Below are positions 1 through 9,798 of a stretch of 34,676 bases of DNA, piece by piece; positions within the stretch are counted from its first letter, which is position 1, and the number at the start of each line of letters is the position of its first letter. A program made the translations under genes and the position numbers. This DNA comes from Phycisphaerae bacterium (GTDB lineage Bacteria; Planctomycetota; Phycisphaerae; Sedimentisphaerales; Anaerohalosphaeraceae): assembly GCA_029858345.1 (NCBI GenBank), contig JAOUFG010000016.1, positions 1 to 34,676 on the forward strand. Reading direction: 5' to 3'. The notes below the pieces were generated by a model. The model searched no databases, was not told the origin of the DNA, and worked only from the letters and a program-made list of their open reading frames with translations.

Positions 1-223
1 GACAATCGCAACGTGTAAAAAGCAGAACCAAAATGTCTTTGACTTTATTCATGAATCTGTTATTGCTCATTGGAGCGGTAAAAAATATCCGTTGTTAATC
101 TGTTAAAAACTGTGAACGGTTACAAATCTTTTTAGTGTATGTCGTGTTTTTCGTGGTTTTTTTCGCTGAATCGATTATCATAGCGGCTTATAAAAAAGAG
201 ACTTAGAGAAACAAGTGCATCTT

Positions 224-1435
224 ATGGGTTTGCTGGAATACATTTTGATCGCGGTAATAGCAATACAGGTCCTGTTTACGGTGCAGGTCATCAATAACTT
301 CCGCTATGCCCTGCAGAAATCTCGCCGCCCTCGAACTGCCTATCGCCCGCAGTGTCTTCTGGTCGTTCCCTGCAAGGGCCTGGATGAGACGTTTGATACG
401 AATATTCAATCGTTTTTCGAACAGGACTACCAACCCTATCACCTGCGTTTTGTCGTACAGGACGAGTCAGATCCGGCCTATCGCCGCCTGCTGGAACTCA
501 AGGACCGTTTTGGGCACAACTCACAGGCCCGGTCTGTCGAAATCTTGGTTGCCGGCCCGACCCGCTCCTGCAGTCAGAAACTGCACAACCTGCTTTTCGC
601 TTACCGCCATATGCCGTCGGACATAGAGGCCTTGGTTTTTGCTGATTCCGATGCCTGTGCGGGCCCCGATTGGCTGGCTCATATCGTCTATCCGCTGCGA
701 AAAGAAAAGAACGGCGCTTCCGGCGGCTACCGCTGTTTTGTCCCCGGCAAGAACAATCCCGCCACGATTGCACTGGCCGCTGTCAATGCCAAAATATGTC
801 AGCTTCTCGGAAACACCCGCTTCAATCTGGCGTGGGGGGGGTCCATGGCCATACTCGTCAAAAACTTCGCGGATTTGGAAATTGATCAGATCTGGCAAAA
901 AGCCCTCAGCGACGACCTATCACTGAGCCGTGCCGTTCGCAAGAACGGATTTAAGATGGTATTTGTGCCGGCTTGCATGATCGCCTCCTATGAGACTACC
1001 ACGTGGCCGAAATTGTGGGAGTTTGCTCGTCGGCAGTTTGTCATCACGCGCATTTACGCCCCCGGCATGTGGCTGTTCGGGCTGTTCAGTGCGGTCTTTG
1101 CGGTGGCCGGCCTCTGGGGCGGTGGGGCCATGGCGATCTGGGCAATGAAAACCGGCCATCCATTTGCAAAACTATGCATTGCTTTCCCGGCGGTCTTTTT
1201 GGGTTGCCAACTGTTTCGGGCAATTCTCCGCCAAAAAATGATTGCCGCTCTTTTGCCTGCTGACAAAAAACGGCTCAAACTTGCACGCTGGGCCGACATT
1301 CTTGGCTTTTGGCTCTGGGCGATCCTGCTGCTGCTTATTATCCTTTCTTCGGCGGTCGGACGGGTTATCACCTGGCGGGGAATTCGCTACCGTCTCAATT
1401 CTCCAACCGATATTTCCGTACTTGAAAAAACATAA
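224..1435 (+). CDS. Glycosyltransferase family 2 / GT21-like (ceramide glucosyltransferase/HpnI-like), membrane-associated
   Basis: ORF with N-terminal TM helix, LLVVPCKGLDE..., FADSDA (DxD-like), DDLSLSRAVRKNG and C-terminal hydrophobic segments. Start at ATG 224 preferred over 215. Confidence 0.75.
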   Translation: MGLLEYILIAVIAIQVLFTVQVINNFRYALQKSRRPRTAYRPQCLLVVPCKGLDETFDTNIQSFFEQDYQPYHLRFVVQDESDPAYRRLLELKDRFGHNSQARSVEILVAGPTRSCSQKLHNLLFAYRHMPSDIEALVFADSDACAGPDWLAHIVYPLRKEKNGASGGYRCFVPGKNNPATIALAAVNAKICQLLGNTRFNLAWGGSMAILVKNFADLEIDQIWQKALSDDLSLSRAVRKNGFKMVFVPACMIASYETTTWPKLWEFARRQFVITRIYAPGMWLFGLFSAVFAVAGLWGGGAMAIWAMKTGHPFAKLCIAFPAVFLGCQLFRAILRQKMIAALLPADKKRLKLARWADILGFWLWAILLLLIILSSAVGRVITWRGIRYRLNSPTDISVLEKT

Positions 1436-1463
1436 CGGGCCTTATGTCAGTCGAATCCCGCGA

Positions 1464-2483
1464 TTACATCTCTCGGTCAACGGCCTCGGCAACGCGCTTG
1501 ATTTTTCTCATTAACTCATTCAATATCTGCGGCGTGATAGACTGCGCGCCATCCGAGGCGGCGTGTTCAGGGTCTGGATGACATTCCAGGATGAGCCCGT
1601 CCGCTCCGGCGGCAATGGCGGCCAGGCACATCGAAGGGACCATATAGGCGTGTCCGGTGCCATGGGAAGGATCAATCACGATCGGCAGATGCGTGCGTTC
1701 CCGCAAAGCCGGGATAATGGCCAGCGGCAGTGTATTGCGGACATAGGATTCATACGTGCGAATCCCGCGTTCACACAGGATAACATCGGGATTTCCGGCG
1801 TTGATGATATATTCAGCCGCCAGCAGAAATTCCTCCAGTGTGGCGCTCATGCCGCGTTTAAGCAAAACCGGCTTGCCGGTTTTGCCAACCGCTTCCAGCA
1901 GCGGATAATGCTGCATATTGCGTGCCCCGATCTGCAGCACATCGCTGTATTCGGCAACCGATTCGATCTGTTCCAGCCCAATGACTTCTGTAACAATGGC
2001 CAATCCGGTTTGTTCGCGCGCCTCAGCAAGAATCTTCAGCCCTTCGATACCAAGACCCTGAAAACTGTAGGGGCTGGTTCGCGGCTTGTAAGCCCCGCCC
2101 CGAAGCCCGATGCAGCCGCATTGTTGGGCCTTATCGGCAATTTCAAGAATCTGGTCCCGGTTTTCAACCGCACACGGCCCGGCAATGACGCCCACCCGAG
2201 TTCCTCCCACTGGAAACCGATTCGGGCCGATGCAGACCTGGGTCCGTTCTTTCTTGACCTCCAGTGACGCCATCTTGTACGGCGAAAGAATCGGCACAAT
2301 CTTCTCGACCATCGGAGCATTTTCAATCGCTCCCTTATCCACCGTGCGTTTATCCCCGATACAGGCGATGACCGTTCGATCCGTACCGTAGATCGGATGT
2401 TCCTTCAGCCCATAATCCCGAACAAGGTCGATCACATGCTGAACTTGCTCTTTTGTAGCGCCGGGTTTCATAACAACAATCAT
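1464..2483 (-). CDS. aroF: 3-deoxy-7-phosphoheptulonate (DAHP) synthase, AroAI-beta type with N-terminal ferredoxin-like domain
   Basis: Motifs [59 protein letters not shown]. Confidence 0.93.
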   Translation of the reverse strand: MIVVMKPGATKEQVQHVIDLVRDYGLKEHPIYGTDRTVIACIGDKRTVDKGAIENAPMVEKIVPILSPYKMASLEVKKERTQVCIGPNRFPVGGTRVGVIAGPCAVENRDQILEIADKAQQCGCIGLRGGAYKPRTSPYSFQGLGIEGLKILAEAREQTGLAIVTEVIGLEQIESVAEYSDVLQIGARNMQHYPLLEAVGKTGKPVLLKRGMSATLEEFLLAAEYIINAGNPDVILCERGIRTYESYVRNTLPLAIIPALRERTHLPIVIDPSHGTGHAYMVPSMCLAAIAAGADGLILECHPDPEHAASDGAQSITPQILNELMRKIKRVAEAVDREM

Positions 2484-2581
2484 AAATCACCTCATATACT
2501 GATAACGGTTGAAATTTCCCGTTTCTGCGCGGCTATGTAGCGCTGCGGCCGCAAGTTACGAGCTTGCTCGCGGGGATTTAC

Positions 2582-2595
2582 TACCCTGAAGGGTA
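2582..2595. repeat. Palindrome TACCCTGAAGGGTA, terminal hairpin of a ~90-nt dispersed repeat (2509-2595)
   Basis: 2509-2595 aligns with the reverse complement of 27643-27739. Confidence 0.8.
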
Positions 2596-2670
2596 TAAAA
2601 CAGAAATTTCAGGGTTTCTAACGATTGGATTATACTAAAATATGAAAAAAAAACCACTGTGGTTTCCGAT

Positions 2671-2698
2671 TTGACAAAAATCTCAACAAAGGTACAAT
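2671..2698 (+). promoter_or_regulatory. Sigma70-like promoter TTGACA-16-TACAAT
   Basis: -35 TTGACA at 2671-2676, -10 TACAAT at 2693-2698, ATG at 2710. Confidence 0.65.
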
Positions 2699-2709
2699 GC
2701 TCAGACAAC

Positions 2710-3351
2710 ATGCAAATTCCGCAGGTAAAAATTTTAGTGCTGGCCGATATTCACGGCTATACGAAAAATATCCCTCAGTTGACGGGGGTGGCAAAAGCTT
2801 GTGATGTTATCTTGCTCGCAGGTGATATTACAGATTTCGGCTCAAAAGCACAGGCACAATCTGTTTTGGAGGCCTTGAATGAACTGGGAAGGCCGGTACT
2901 GGGCGTTTCGGGAAACTGCGACCCGCCGGAGGCCGAAGAGGTTCTCCGGCAGCAGGGCGTCTGTCTGATCGATTATCCTGTCGAGAAGAAGGGGGTCGTT
3001 TTTATTGGTTTCCCCTGTCCTGCTTCCAGGGAGTCAATTTTACCGGTAGAACAATATTTGGCTGCTCACCCGCAACCCTTTGTTCTGGTTTCGCACCAGC
3101 CCGCAGGGATGACTGCGGTTGATTTGCAGGGCGGCACCCATCACAAAGGCAGCCATCTGATACGCTCATTCATCGAAGACCACCAGCCGGTGGCCGCCAT
3201 CAGCGGGCATATCCACGAGGCCCGGGGAACTGATCAAATCGGCTCGACGCTGCTAATCAACCCCGGTCCATTCCGAAACGATTGCTATGCGGTTATTGAA
3301 ATTGGTGCAGATTCGATCCAAGCCAAATTGGACATATTATGGCTGTTGTGA
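2710..3351 (+). CDS. Metallophosphoesterase (calcineurin-like/YfcE-like)
   Basis: Motifs LADIHGY, LLAGDITDFG, GVSGNCD, SHQP, SGHIHEARG. Start 2710 chosen because a promoter lies inside the longer track ORF. Confidence 0.87.
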   Translation: MQIPQVKILVLADIHGYTKNIPQLTGVAKACDVILLAGDITDFGSKAQAQSVLEALNELGRPVLGVSGNCDPPEAEEVLRQQGVCLIDYPVEKKGVVFIGFPCPASRESILPVEQYLAAHPQPFVLVSHQPAGMTAVDLQGGTHHKGSHLIRSFIEDHQPVAAISGHIHEARGTDQIGSTLLINPGPFRNDCYAVIEIGADSIQAKLDILWLL

Positions 3352-3368
3352 GCCGCTCGATAAAAAAA

Positions 3369-3670
3369 TGGATATTATGCGAAAAATTCCGAATCTCCGG
3401 AAGATATCGACCAGTCCGTGGTGTGACATCAACAAGATGGTTGCCGAAATCGGCAGCGATTATGTGATCAGTCAGAAGCCGAATCCGGCGATTCTGGCCG
3501 AAACCGAATGGGACCCGAAGAAAGCCCGTGCCAACATTCGCGAAGTCCTCAATGCGGCCGAAGGTAAGTGTCATATCGAGTTTATTATGAAAGATATTTC
3601 GACGGTTCGGCATGATCCGAAACGGTTGTGGCAGTGGTCAGAAATTGCAATGGAAGAAGTAACAAAATAG
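3369..3670 (+). pseudogene. C-terminal remnant of a uroporphyrinogen decarboxylase/methyltransferase-like protein
   Basis: 100-aa ORF (RKISTSPWCDINKMVAEIGSDYVISQKPNPAIL...IEFIMKDISTVRHDPKRLWQWSEIAMEE) resembling only the C-terminal end of larger URO-D-like proteins; the N-terminal part is absent upstream. Confidence 0.55.
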
Positions 3671-3689
3671 AGAATAGGAGGTATACGTT

Positions 3690-5348
3690 TTGGATTTTTC
3701 AGTGATTGCATCGGGTGACATTCAGATCGACCGGCTTGATATCATCGTTATCGCCATCTATTTCATTGGCATTGTCGGCATCGGTCTGTGGGCCGGACGA
3801 AAACGAAAAGATCACGTTGACAGTGACAGTTACTTCCGGGCCGGCGGGACGCTGACCTGGCCGATGATCGGGCTGGCACTGTTCTCAACCAATATCTCGA
3901 CCATTCACATGGTGGGCTTTGCCGGGGAAGGGTATCGAACGGGTCTTGCCTATGGCAATTTCGAATGGATGGCACCGTTTCTGCTGATCGTATTGGCGTT
4001 GTTCTTTGCTCCGTTTTACCTGAAGTCCCGGATCGCAACGCTGCCTGATTTTCTCGAAAAGCGGTATTGCAGTACCTGCCGAAACTGGCTTGCCGGACTC
4101 AGTATTGTTTCGGCGGTGTTTATTCATATCGGGTTTACGCTGTACACCGGTGCGCTGGTTATCAAGACCCTCTTCGGCATACCCATTATGGCCAGTATTG
4201 TGGCTGCGGCTGTTCTGACGGGGATATATACGGTCGTCGGCGGGTTGCTGGCGGTAGTTGTGACCGGTGCCCTGCAGACCATTATACTGCTGGCCGGTTC
4301 GATCATCCTGACGATTATTGCATTCGTTAAGATTGGCGGCTGGAACGGACTGGTACAGCATGTTGACCCCGTCAAACTGACCGTCCTGCGTCCGGCGGAC
4401 GATCCGGCAAATCTTCCGTGGTACTCCGTCTTTCTGGGCTATCCCGTGATCGGTCTGTGGTACTGGTGTGCGGACCAGACGATCGTCCAGCGTGTGTTGG
4501 GCGCTAAAGACAGCAACCACGCACGAACGGGTCCGCTGTTTGCCGGATTTCTGAAAGTTTTGCCAGTCTTTATCTTCTTCCTCCCGGGCCTGGTCTACCT
4601 GGCATTGGTGAATCGGGGCGACTTTGCTGCTTTGGACACTCCCGACGAGTGTTTTTCGCTGGCCATACAGAACCTGCTGCCGGCCGGTGTGACGGGGCTG
4701 ATGGCGGCGGCCCTGCTGGCGGCATTGATGAGTACGGTTTCCGGTGCGTTGAACTCCGTCGCAACACTGGTCAGCTATGATCTGTACAAACAGTGGAAGC
4801 CGGATGCATCCGACAGGAAATTGGTGCTGGTCGGTCAGACCGCGACGATTGTCTGTATGATCGTTGCGATTGTCTGGTCAAAATATATTGGACGGTTTGA
4901 AAGTGTGTACAAAGGATGTGTCGATCTGATCTGCTATGTCGCGCCCCCGATCACGACGGTCTTTTTGTTTGGTGTGTTCTGGAAGCGGACTTCGAATAAA
5001 GCCGCTATCTGGACGATGGCCATTGGCTCGCTGATGGGATTGGGTGTGTTTATTGTGGATTGGAACGATTATTTCGGCTGGTCCATGCCGGGATTGCTGG
5101 CCGGTTTCTACCTGTTCTGCCTTTGTTCGGTTATTATGATTGCGGTATCGTTGTTCTGTCCGCACATTCATACCGAGGAAAGTGTCAAACTCGTATGGGA
5201 AAATCCGATGGCCGCATTGAGGGATAAGGGCTGGCCTGCTTTAGCAAATTATAAGTTTTTGTCCTTATTATTGTTTGTTGTGATGGTTGCCCTGTATTTT
5301 ATCTTCGCTAATGAATCAACGTTGCGATTTTTCGGTTTATTAAAATAA
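3690..5348 (+). CDS. Sodium:solute symporter (SSS family)
   Basis: About 13 hydrophobic segments, LFSTNISTIHMVGFAGEGY, YDLYKQW. TTG start preceded by AGGAGG. Confidence 0.9.
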   Translation: MDFSVIASGDIQIDRLDIIVIAIYFIGIVGIGLWAGRKRKDHVDSDSYFRAGGTLTWPMIGLALFSTNISTIHMVGFAGEGYRTGLAYGNFEWMAPFLLIVLALFFAPFYLKSRIATLPDFLEKRYCSTCRNWLAGLSIVSAVFIHIGFTLYTGALVIKTLFGIPIMASIVAAAVLTGIYTVVGGLLAVVVTGALQTIILLAGSIILTIIAFVKIGGWNGLVQHVDPVKLTVLRPADDPANLPWYSVFLGYPVIGLWYWCADQTIVQRVLGAKDSNHARTGPLFAGFLKVLPVFIFFLPGLVYLALVNRGDFAALDTPDECFSLAIQNLLPAGVTGLMAAALLAALMSTVSGALNSVATLVSYDLYKQWKPDASDRKLVLVGQTATIVCMIVAIVWSKYIGRFESVYKGCVDLICYVAPPITTVFLFGVFWKRTSNKAAIWTMAIGSLMGLGVFIVDWNDYFGWSMPGLLAGFYLFCLCSVIMIAVSLFCPHIHTEESVKLVWENPMAALRDKGWPALANYKFLSLLLFVVMVALYFIFANESTLRFFGLLK

Positions 5349-5354
5349 TAATAT

Positions 5355-6719
5355 TTGAAAGGGAAATGTATGATGTCATTATTGAAAAGGATTTTTTTAA
5401 GCTGTATCTTGTTAGTATTTGTTACTTCCTGTGCCACGATTGAAAAGGATTTTTCAAAAGCTGAGCCTAAAGCGATAAAAGAGTGGCAGGATATGCGGTT
5501 CGGTATGTTTATCCACTGGGGGCCGGTTAGTTTAACAGGTCATGAGATCGGCTGGTCGCGGGGCCGAGAAACATCAATAGAAGAGTACGATCAGCTTTAC
5601 AAAAAATTTAACCCGACCGAATTTAACGCGGACGAATGGGTCAAAACAGCCAAAGACGCCGGCATGAAATACATGGTGTTGACGACGAAGCATCATGACG
5701 GTTTTTGTTTGTGGCCGTCGAAGTATACCGACTATCATATTGGCAATACCCCCTTCAAATGCGATGTCGTCGGTGAACTGGCGGCCGCATGCAAGCAGCA
5801 GGGGATTCAATTTGGCACCTATTACTCAGTGTGTGATTGGTGGCATCCGGACTATCCGCTCGGTTCCCCCCGCGGAAAAAGTAAAAAGGCCGAACATAAC
5901 ATGCCTCGCTATTTTGAATATCTGAAAAATCAGACGAAAGAATTGATCGACAACTATGGCCCCCTCGGATTGATGTGGTTCGATGGCGAATGGGAAAAAC
6001 CCTGGACACGCGAATACGGCAATGAACTCTATGCCTTTTTAAAGAGGGCACAGCCCACATTGCTGATCAACAATCGCGTCAGCAAAGGACGCCACGGTAT
6101 GGCGGGCACAACAAAGCAAGCCCATCTGAATGCTGGTGATTTTGATACACCGGAACAGAGGATTGGCGGCTTTAACCGTGAACGTTCGTGGGAAACCTGT
6201 ATGACCATCTGTAAGCAGTGGGCCTGGAAGCCCAAGGATAAGATGAAATCGAAGCAGGAGTGCATCCGGACACTGCTGCAAACGGTTGGCGGTGACGGCA
6301 ACCTGCTGTTTAATGTTGGCCCGATGCCGGACGGGCGCATCGAACCGCGTCAGGTTGAGCGTCTGAAAGAAATGGGTCAGTGGCTGAAGCAATATGGGGA
6401 TACGGTCTATGGCACACGCGGCGGGCCGTTTAAGCCGGGCGAGTGGGGCGCGTCCACGTGTAAAGAGAACAAAATTTTCCTGTTTGTCATGAACTGGCCG
6501 AAGGAAGGGCCGCTGCGAATCCCTGTGCCATCGATGAAGGTAACAAATATCGCCATCAAATCCGGCGGTACGGTGAACGTGAATCGAACAGAGAAAGCGA
6601 TCGAACTGGATGTCCCCGCAGACGATCGTAATTCTATCTCGACGGTCATCGAATTGACAACTGACGGCAACGCGCTGCAAATTAAACCGGTAACTATTTC
6701 CAAAAAGGATAGAGAATGA
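5355..6719 (+). CDS. Alpha-L-fucosidase, GH29, predicted lipoprotein
   Basis: Lipobox-like VTSC; MRFGMFIHWGPVS, TKHHDGFCLWPSKYTDY, LMWFDGEWE (nucleophile Asp context), NVGPMPDG. Confidence 0.93.
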   Translation: MKGKCMMSLLKRIFLSCILLVFVTSCATIEKDFSKAEPKAIKEWQDMRFGMFIHWGPVSLTGHEIGWSRGRETSIEEYDQLYKKFNPTEFNADEWVKTAKDAGMKYMVLTTKHHDGFCLWPSKYTDYHIGNTPFKCDVVGELAAACKQQGIQFGTYYSVCDWWHPDYPLGSPRGKSKKAEHNMPRYFEYLKNQTKELIDNYGPLGLMWFDGEWEKPWTREYGNELYAFLKRAQPTLLINNRVSKGRHGMAGTTKQAHLNAGDFDTPEQRIGGFNRERSWETCMTICKQWAWKPKDKMKSKQECIRTLLQTVGGDGNLLFNVGPMPDGRIEPRQVERLKEMGQWLKQYGDTVYGTRGGPFKPGEWGASTCKENKIFLFVMNWPKEGPLRIPVPSMKVTNIAIKSGGTVNVNRTEKAIELDVPADDRNSISTVIELTTDGNALQIKPVTISKKDRE

Positions 6720-7123
6720 AAAAAATATGTTTGCTTTTGATCGTGACGGGACTGATCCTGACTGTTGGCTGCGCACAGCAAAAGGTCCAGCGGTACGGCA
6801 GCGTGATCGGTGTTAAAGAAGACATGCTGGAAAAGTACAAAGAACTGCACGCCAATCCATGGCCGCAGGTGAATAAACAGATCACCGAGTGCAACATTCA
6901 GAACTTTTCAATCTATCTGACACAGTTCCCGGACGGTAAGTATTATCTCTTCAGTTATTTTGAATATACCGGCGATGATTTTGACGCCGACATGGCCAAA
7001 ATGGCCGCCGATCCCGCCACGCAAAAATGGTGGAAAGAGACCGATCCCTGCCAGTTTGGCCTGGAAAACCGCCCAGAAGGCGAATGGTGGAAGTCGATGG
7101 AAGAAGTGTATCATCTCGACTAA
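6716..7123 (+). CDS. L-rhamnose/L-fucose mutarotase-like protein (DUF718 family) with lipoprotein signal
   Basis: LTVGC lipobox; YGSVIGVKEDMLEKYKELHANPWPQV, NFSIYLTQFPDGKYYLFSYFEYTGDDF, WWKETDPCQ. Overlaps the fucosidase stop codon by 4 nt. Confidence 0.83.
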   Translation: MKKICLLLIVTGLILTVGCAQQKVQRYGSVIGVKEDMLEKYKELHANPWPQVNKQITECNIQNFSIYLTQFPDGKYYLFSYFEYTGDDFDADMAKMAADPATQKWWKETDPCQFGLENRPEGEWWKSMEEVYHLD

Positions 7124-7157
7124 GCTTTAAAATCGCTATCAGCGAGAGGACTTTATT

Positions 7158-8705
7158 GTGAATCGTAGAAAAGTATTTCAATATATCGGCCTCGCCATTT
7201 GCATGTTGCCGTTCAGCGGATGCACAGCCGAGACAGTCACAATGGGATCGGAGAAGTCAAAGACCCGGCCCAATATCGTATTTATTTTAGCCGATGACAT
7301 GGGGTACGGAGATCCGGGCTGCTATAATCCCGAGTCGAAAATTCCAACACCCAATATGGATCGAATGGCAAGTGAGGGTATACGGTTTACGGATACGCAT
7401 TCTCCATCTTCGGTATGTACGCCCACTCGTTACGGGATTTTGACAGGTCGGTATGCGTGGCGAACGGAACTGAAGAGAGGTGTACTATGGTCTTGGGACA
7501 GGCCGTTGATTGAAAAAGACCGACTCACGGTTGCCGACATGCTCAAGCAGCAGGGATACAGCACCGCCTGCATCGGGAAATGGCACCTAGGTTGGGATTG
7601 GCCGACAACCGACGGCTCTCAAATCAACGACCAGCTTAAGATCGGTCAATATAACGTAAAAGTACGTTCAGCATTCGCTCAAAAAGTCGATTTCACCCAA
7701 CCTCTTAAGGGAGGGCCGGTGGAACATGGATTTGATTATTATTTCGGGGATGACGTGCCGAATTTCCCGCCGTACTGTTTTATCGAAAATGATCGTGTCG
7801 TTAAAATGCCCACAGAATCAAAACCCTCGACGATGTTCGGAGCGCCGGGTCCCATGCGCCCGGGATGGAAACTCGGAGATGTGATGCCGACGTTGACCGA
7901 AAAAGCAACCGAATATATTCGTAATCACACGCTGCGATCCCCGGACAAACCCTTTTTTCTGTATTTTTCACTGACCGCGCCGCATACGCCGATCGTACCA
8001 ACTGCTGAATTTACCGGAAAGAGCCAGGCGGGACGATACGGTGATTACGTTTACCAGGTTGATTGGACTATTGGCAAGGTTCTTGAAGCTCTTAAGAAAC
8101 AGGGTCTTGAAGACAATACCCTTGTCATCGTAACGAGTGACAACGGCTCTCCGGCAAGGGACGGAACCAATGATTCCGGCCAAGTCGGTTCGGTAAAAAA
8201 GTTCGGGCATAATCCGAGCGGCAAACTTCGAGGCAGAAAAACGGATGCTTGGGAAGGCGGACATCGCGTTCCGTTCATTGCCCGATGGCCCGGACACATC
8301 AAGCCCACCTCACTCAGCCATGAAACGGTCTGTCTTGCGGATTTCATGTCAACGATTGCTTCCGTTGTAAACGTTCAACTGCCTGATACTGCAGCAGAAG
8401 ACAGCTATAATATTTTGCCTGCCCTGAAAGGTCAAAAATATCCCCGACCGATTCGTGAAGCTACCGTCCATCATTCAATCAGCGGATTGTTTTGCATTCG
8501 AAAAGGGAAATGGAAATATATTGACGGAGTCGGCTCCGGTGGCTCGTCTGGCAAGGGAGATGGTTTACCGGGACAGTTATATGATATGGATATTGACCTG
8601 GCGGAAAGCAATAATCTTTACGAAAGCCCTGACCATCAGAGTATCATACAGGAACTCAAAGCCTTGCTCGAACAATATAAAACACAGACACACAGCCATC
8701 CATAA
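7158..8705 (+). CDS. Sulfatase (S1 family), predicted lipoprotein
   Basis: RPNIVFILADDMGYGD and the sulfatase signature CTPTRYGILTGRY (formylglycine Cys), IGKWHLG, TSDNGS. Lipobox FSGC. Confidence 0.95.
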   Translation: MNRRKVFQYIGLAICMLPFSGCTAETVTMGSEKSKTRPNIVFILADDMGYGDPGCYNPESKIPTPNMDRMASEGIRFTDTHSPSSVCTPTRYGILTGRYAWRTELKRGVLWSWDRPLIEKDRLTVADMLKQQGYSTACIGKWHLGWDWPTTDGSQINDQLKIGQYNVKVRSAFAQKVDFTQPLKGGPVEHGFDYYFGDDVPNFPPYCFIENDRVVKMPTESKPSTMFGAPGPMRPGWKLGDVMPTLTEKATEYIRNHTLRSPDKPFFLYFSLTAPHTPIVPTAEFTGKSQAGRYGDYVYQVDWTIGKVLEALKKQGLEDNTLVIVTSDNGSPARDGTNDSGQVGSVKKFGHNPSGKLRGRKTDAWEGGHRVPFIARWPGHIKPTSLSHETVCLADFMSTIASVVNVQLPDTAAEDSYNILPALKGQKYPRPIREATVHHSISGLFCIRKGKWKYIDGVGSGGSSGKGDGLPGQLYDMDIDLAESNNLYESPDHQSIIQELKALLEQYKTQTHSHP

Positions 8706-8725
8706 TACAGATCAGGAATATTGAT

Positions 8726-9769
8726 ATGAATTCACGAGAGCGAGTTATAGCGGTATTTGAACATGAATTGCCGGACCGAGTGCCGTGCTGGTGCGGAGCG
8801 TCTGTTGAGTTCTGGGCGAAAGCCAAAAAAGAGCTGGGGCTGGATGATGAAGGACTTTGCCTGCGTTTTCGTGATGATTTCAGGCGTGTCTTTGCCGAAT
8901 ACGCCGGACCGGAATTTCCGATGGAACATTCACAGGCGACCTATCGTACCCCATTCGGTATTGAACGCGAAGGATATGGTTATGGTCAGCCACTAACCCA
9001 TCCGCTGGCGGATGCGAGTGTCGCCGATGTTGAAAGCTATGCATGGCCCGATCCTGCGTGGATGGATGTTTCCAAGATCAAAGCGGCGGCTGAGGCCTAT
9101 AATGGCCGGTTTGCGATTCTGGGCGGCGACTGGTCGCCGTTCTGGCATGATGCGATCGATCTGATCGGGATGGAAAATCTGTATATCAAGATGTATGCGG
9201 AACCGGACGTGGTGGATGCCGTACTGAAGCACCTGGTGGATTACTATTTCCAGGTTAACAAACGAATCTTCGATGCCGCTGCCGATGCGATTGACATCTT
9301 TTTTATCGGCAACGACTTCGGCAGTCAGACAGGCCCCTTGATGAGTCCGGACATGTTTGATCGGTTCATGGTCCCCCATCTGAAGCGATTGTGCGACCTG
9401 GGGCACTCTTACGGTCTCAAAACTCAGATGCACTGCTGCGGCGGCATTTACGAGTTGATCCCGTCAATGATCAATGCCGGAATCGACAGCTTGCATGCCG
9501 TTCAGCCGTCATGCCGCGGGATGGAACTTGACAGACTCAAATCTGAATTTGGCGACAAGATCGTTTTCAACGGTGCCATCGACTCTCATCATATCTTGAT
9601 GGAGAAGGCCGTTGCAGGGGTTGAAGAAGGTACGCGGCTGGTACTTGAGACAATGATGCCGGGCGGCGGCTATATTGCCGGAGCCAGCCACGACACGATC
9701 TTAGAAGAAACACCGGTGGACAATGTACTCGCAATGTTTGATGCGATACATCAATATGGAGTTTATTAG
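8726..9769 (+). CDS. Uroporphyrinogen decarboxylase family protein (not canonical HemE)
   Basis: URO-D-like architecture: [63 protein letters not shown]. Confidence 0.85.
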   Translation: MNSRERVIAVFEHELPDRVPCWCGASVEFWAKAKKELGLDDEGLCLRFRDDFRRVFAEYAGPEFPMEHSQATYRTPFGIEREGYGYGQPLTHPLADASVADVESYAWPDPAWMDVSKIKAAAEAYNGRFAILGGDWSPFWHDAIDLIGMENLYIKMYAEPDVVDAVLKHLVDYYFQVNKRIFDAAADAIDIFFIGNDFGSQTGPLMSPDMFDRFMVPHLKRLCDLGHSYGLKTQMHCCGGIYELIPSMINAGIDSLHAVQPSCRGMELDRLKSEFGDKIVFNGAIDSHHILMEKAVAGVEEGTRLVLETMMPGGGYIAGASHDTILEETPVDNVLAMFDAIHQYGVY

Positions 9770-9798
9770 CGGAGAGGGTTTTGGCTCTGGCTTTCTGT

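Noticed and set aside
1563-2267. 234-aa + strand ORF antisense to aroF
   Set aside because: Antisense to a convincing DAHP synthase; no recognisable domain.
6039-6776. 245-aa - strand ORF over the fucosidase 3' end
   Set aside because: Overlaps the GH29 and mutarotase genes; no domain evidence.
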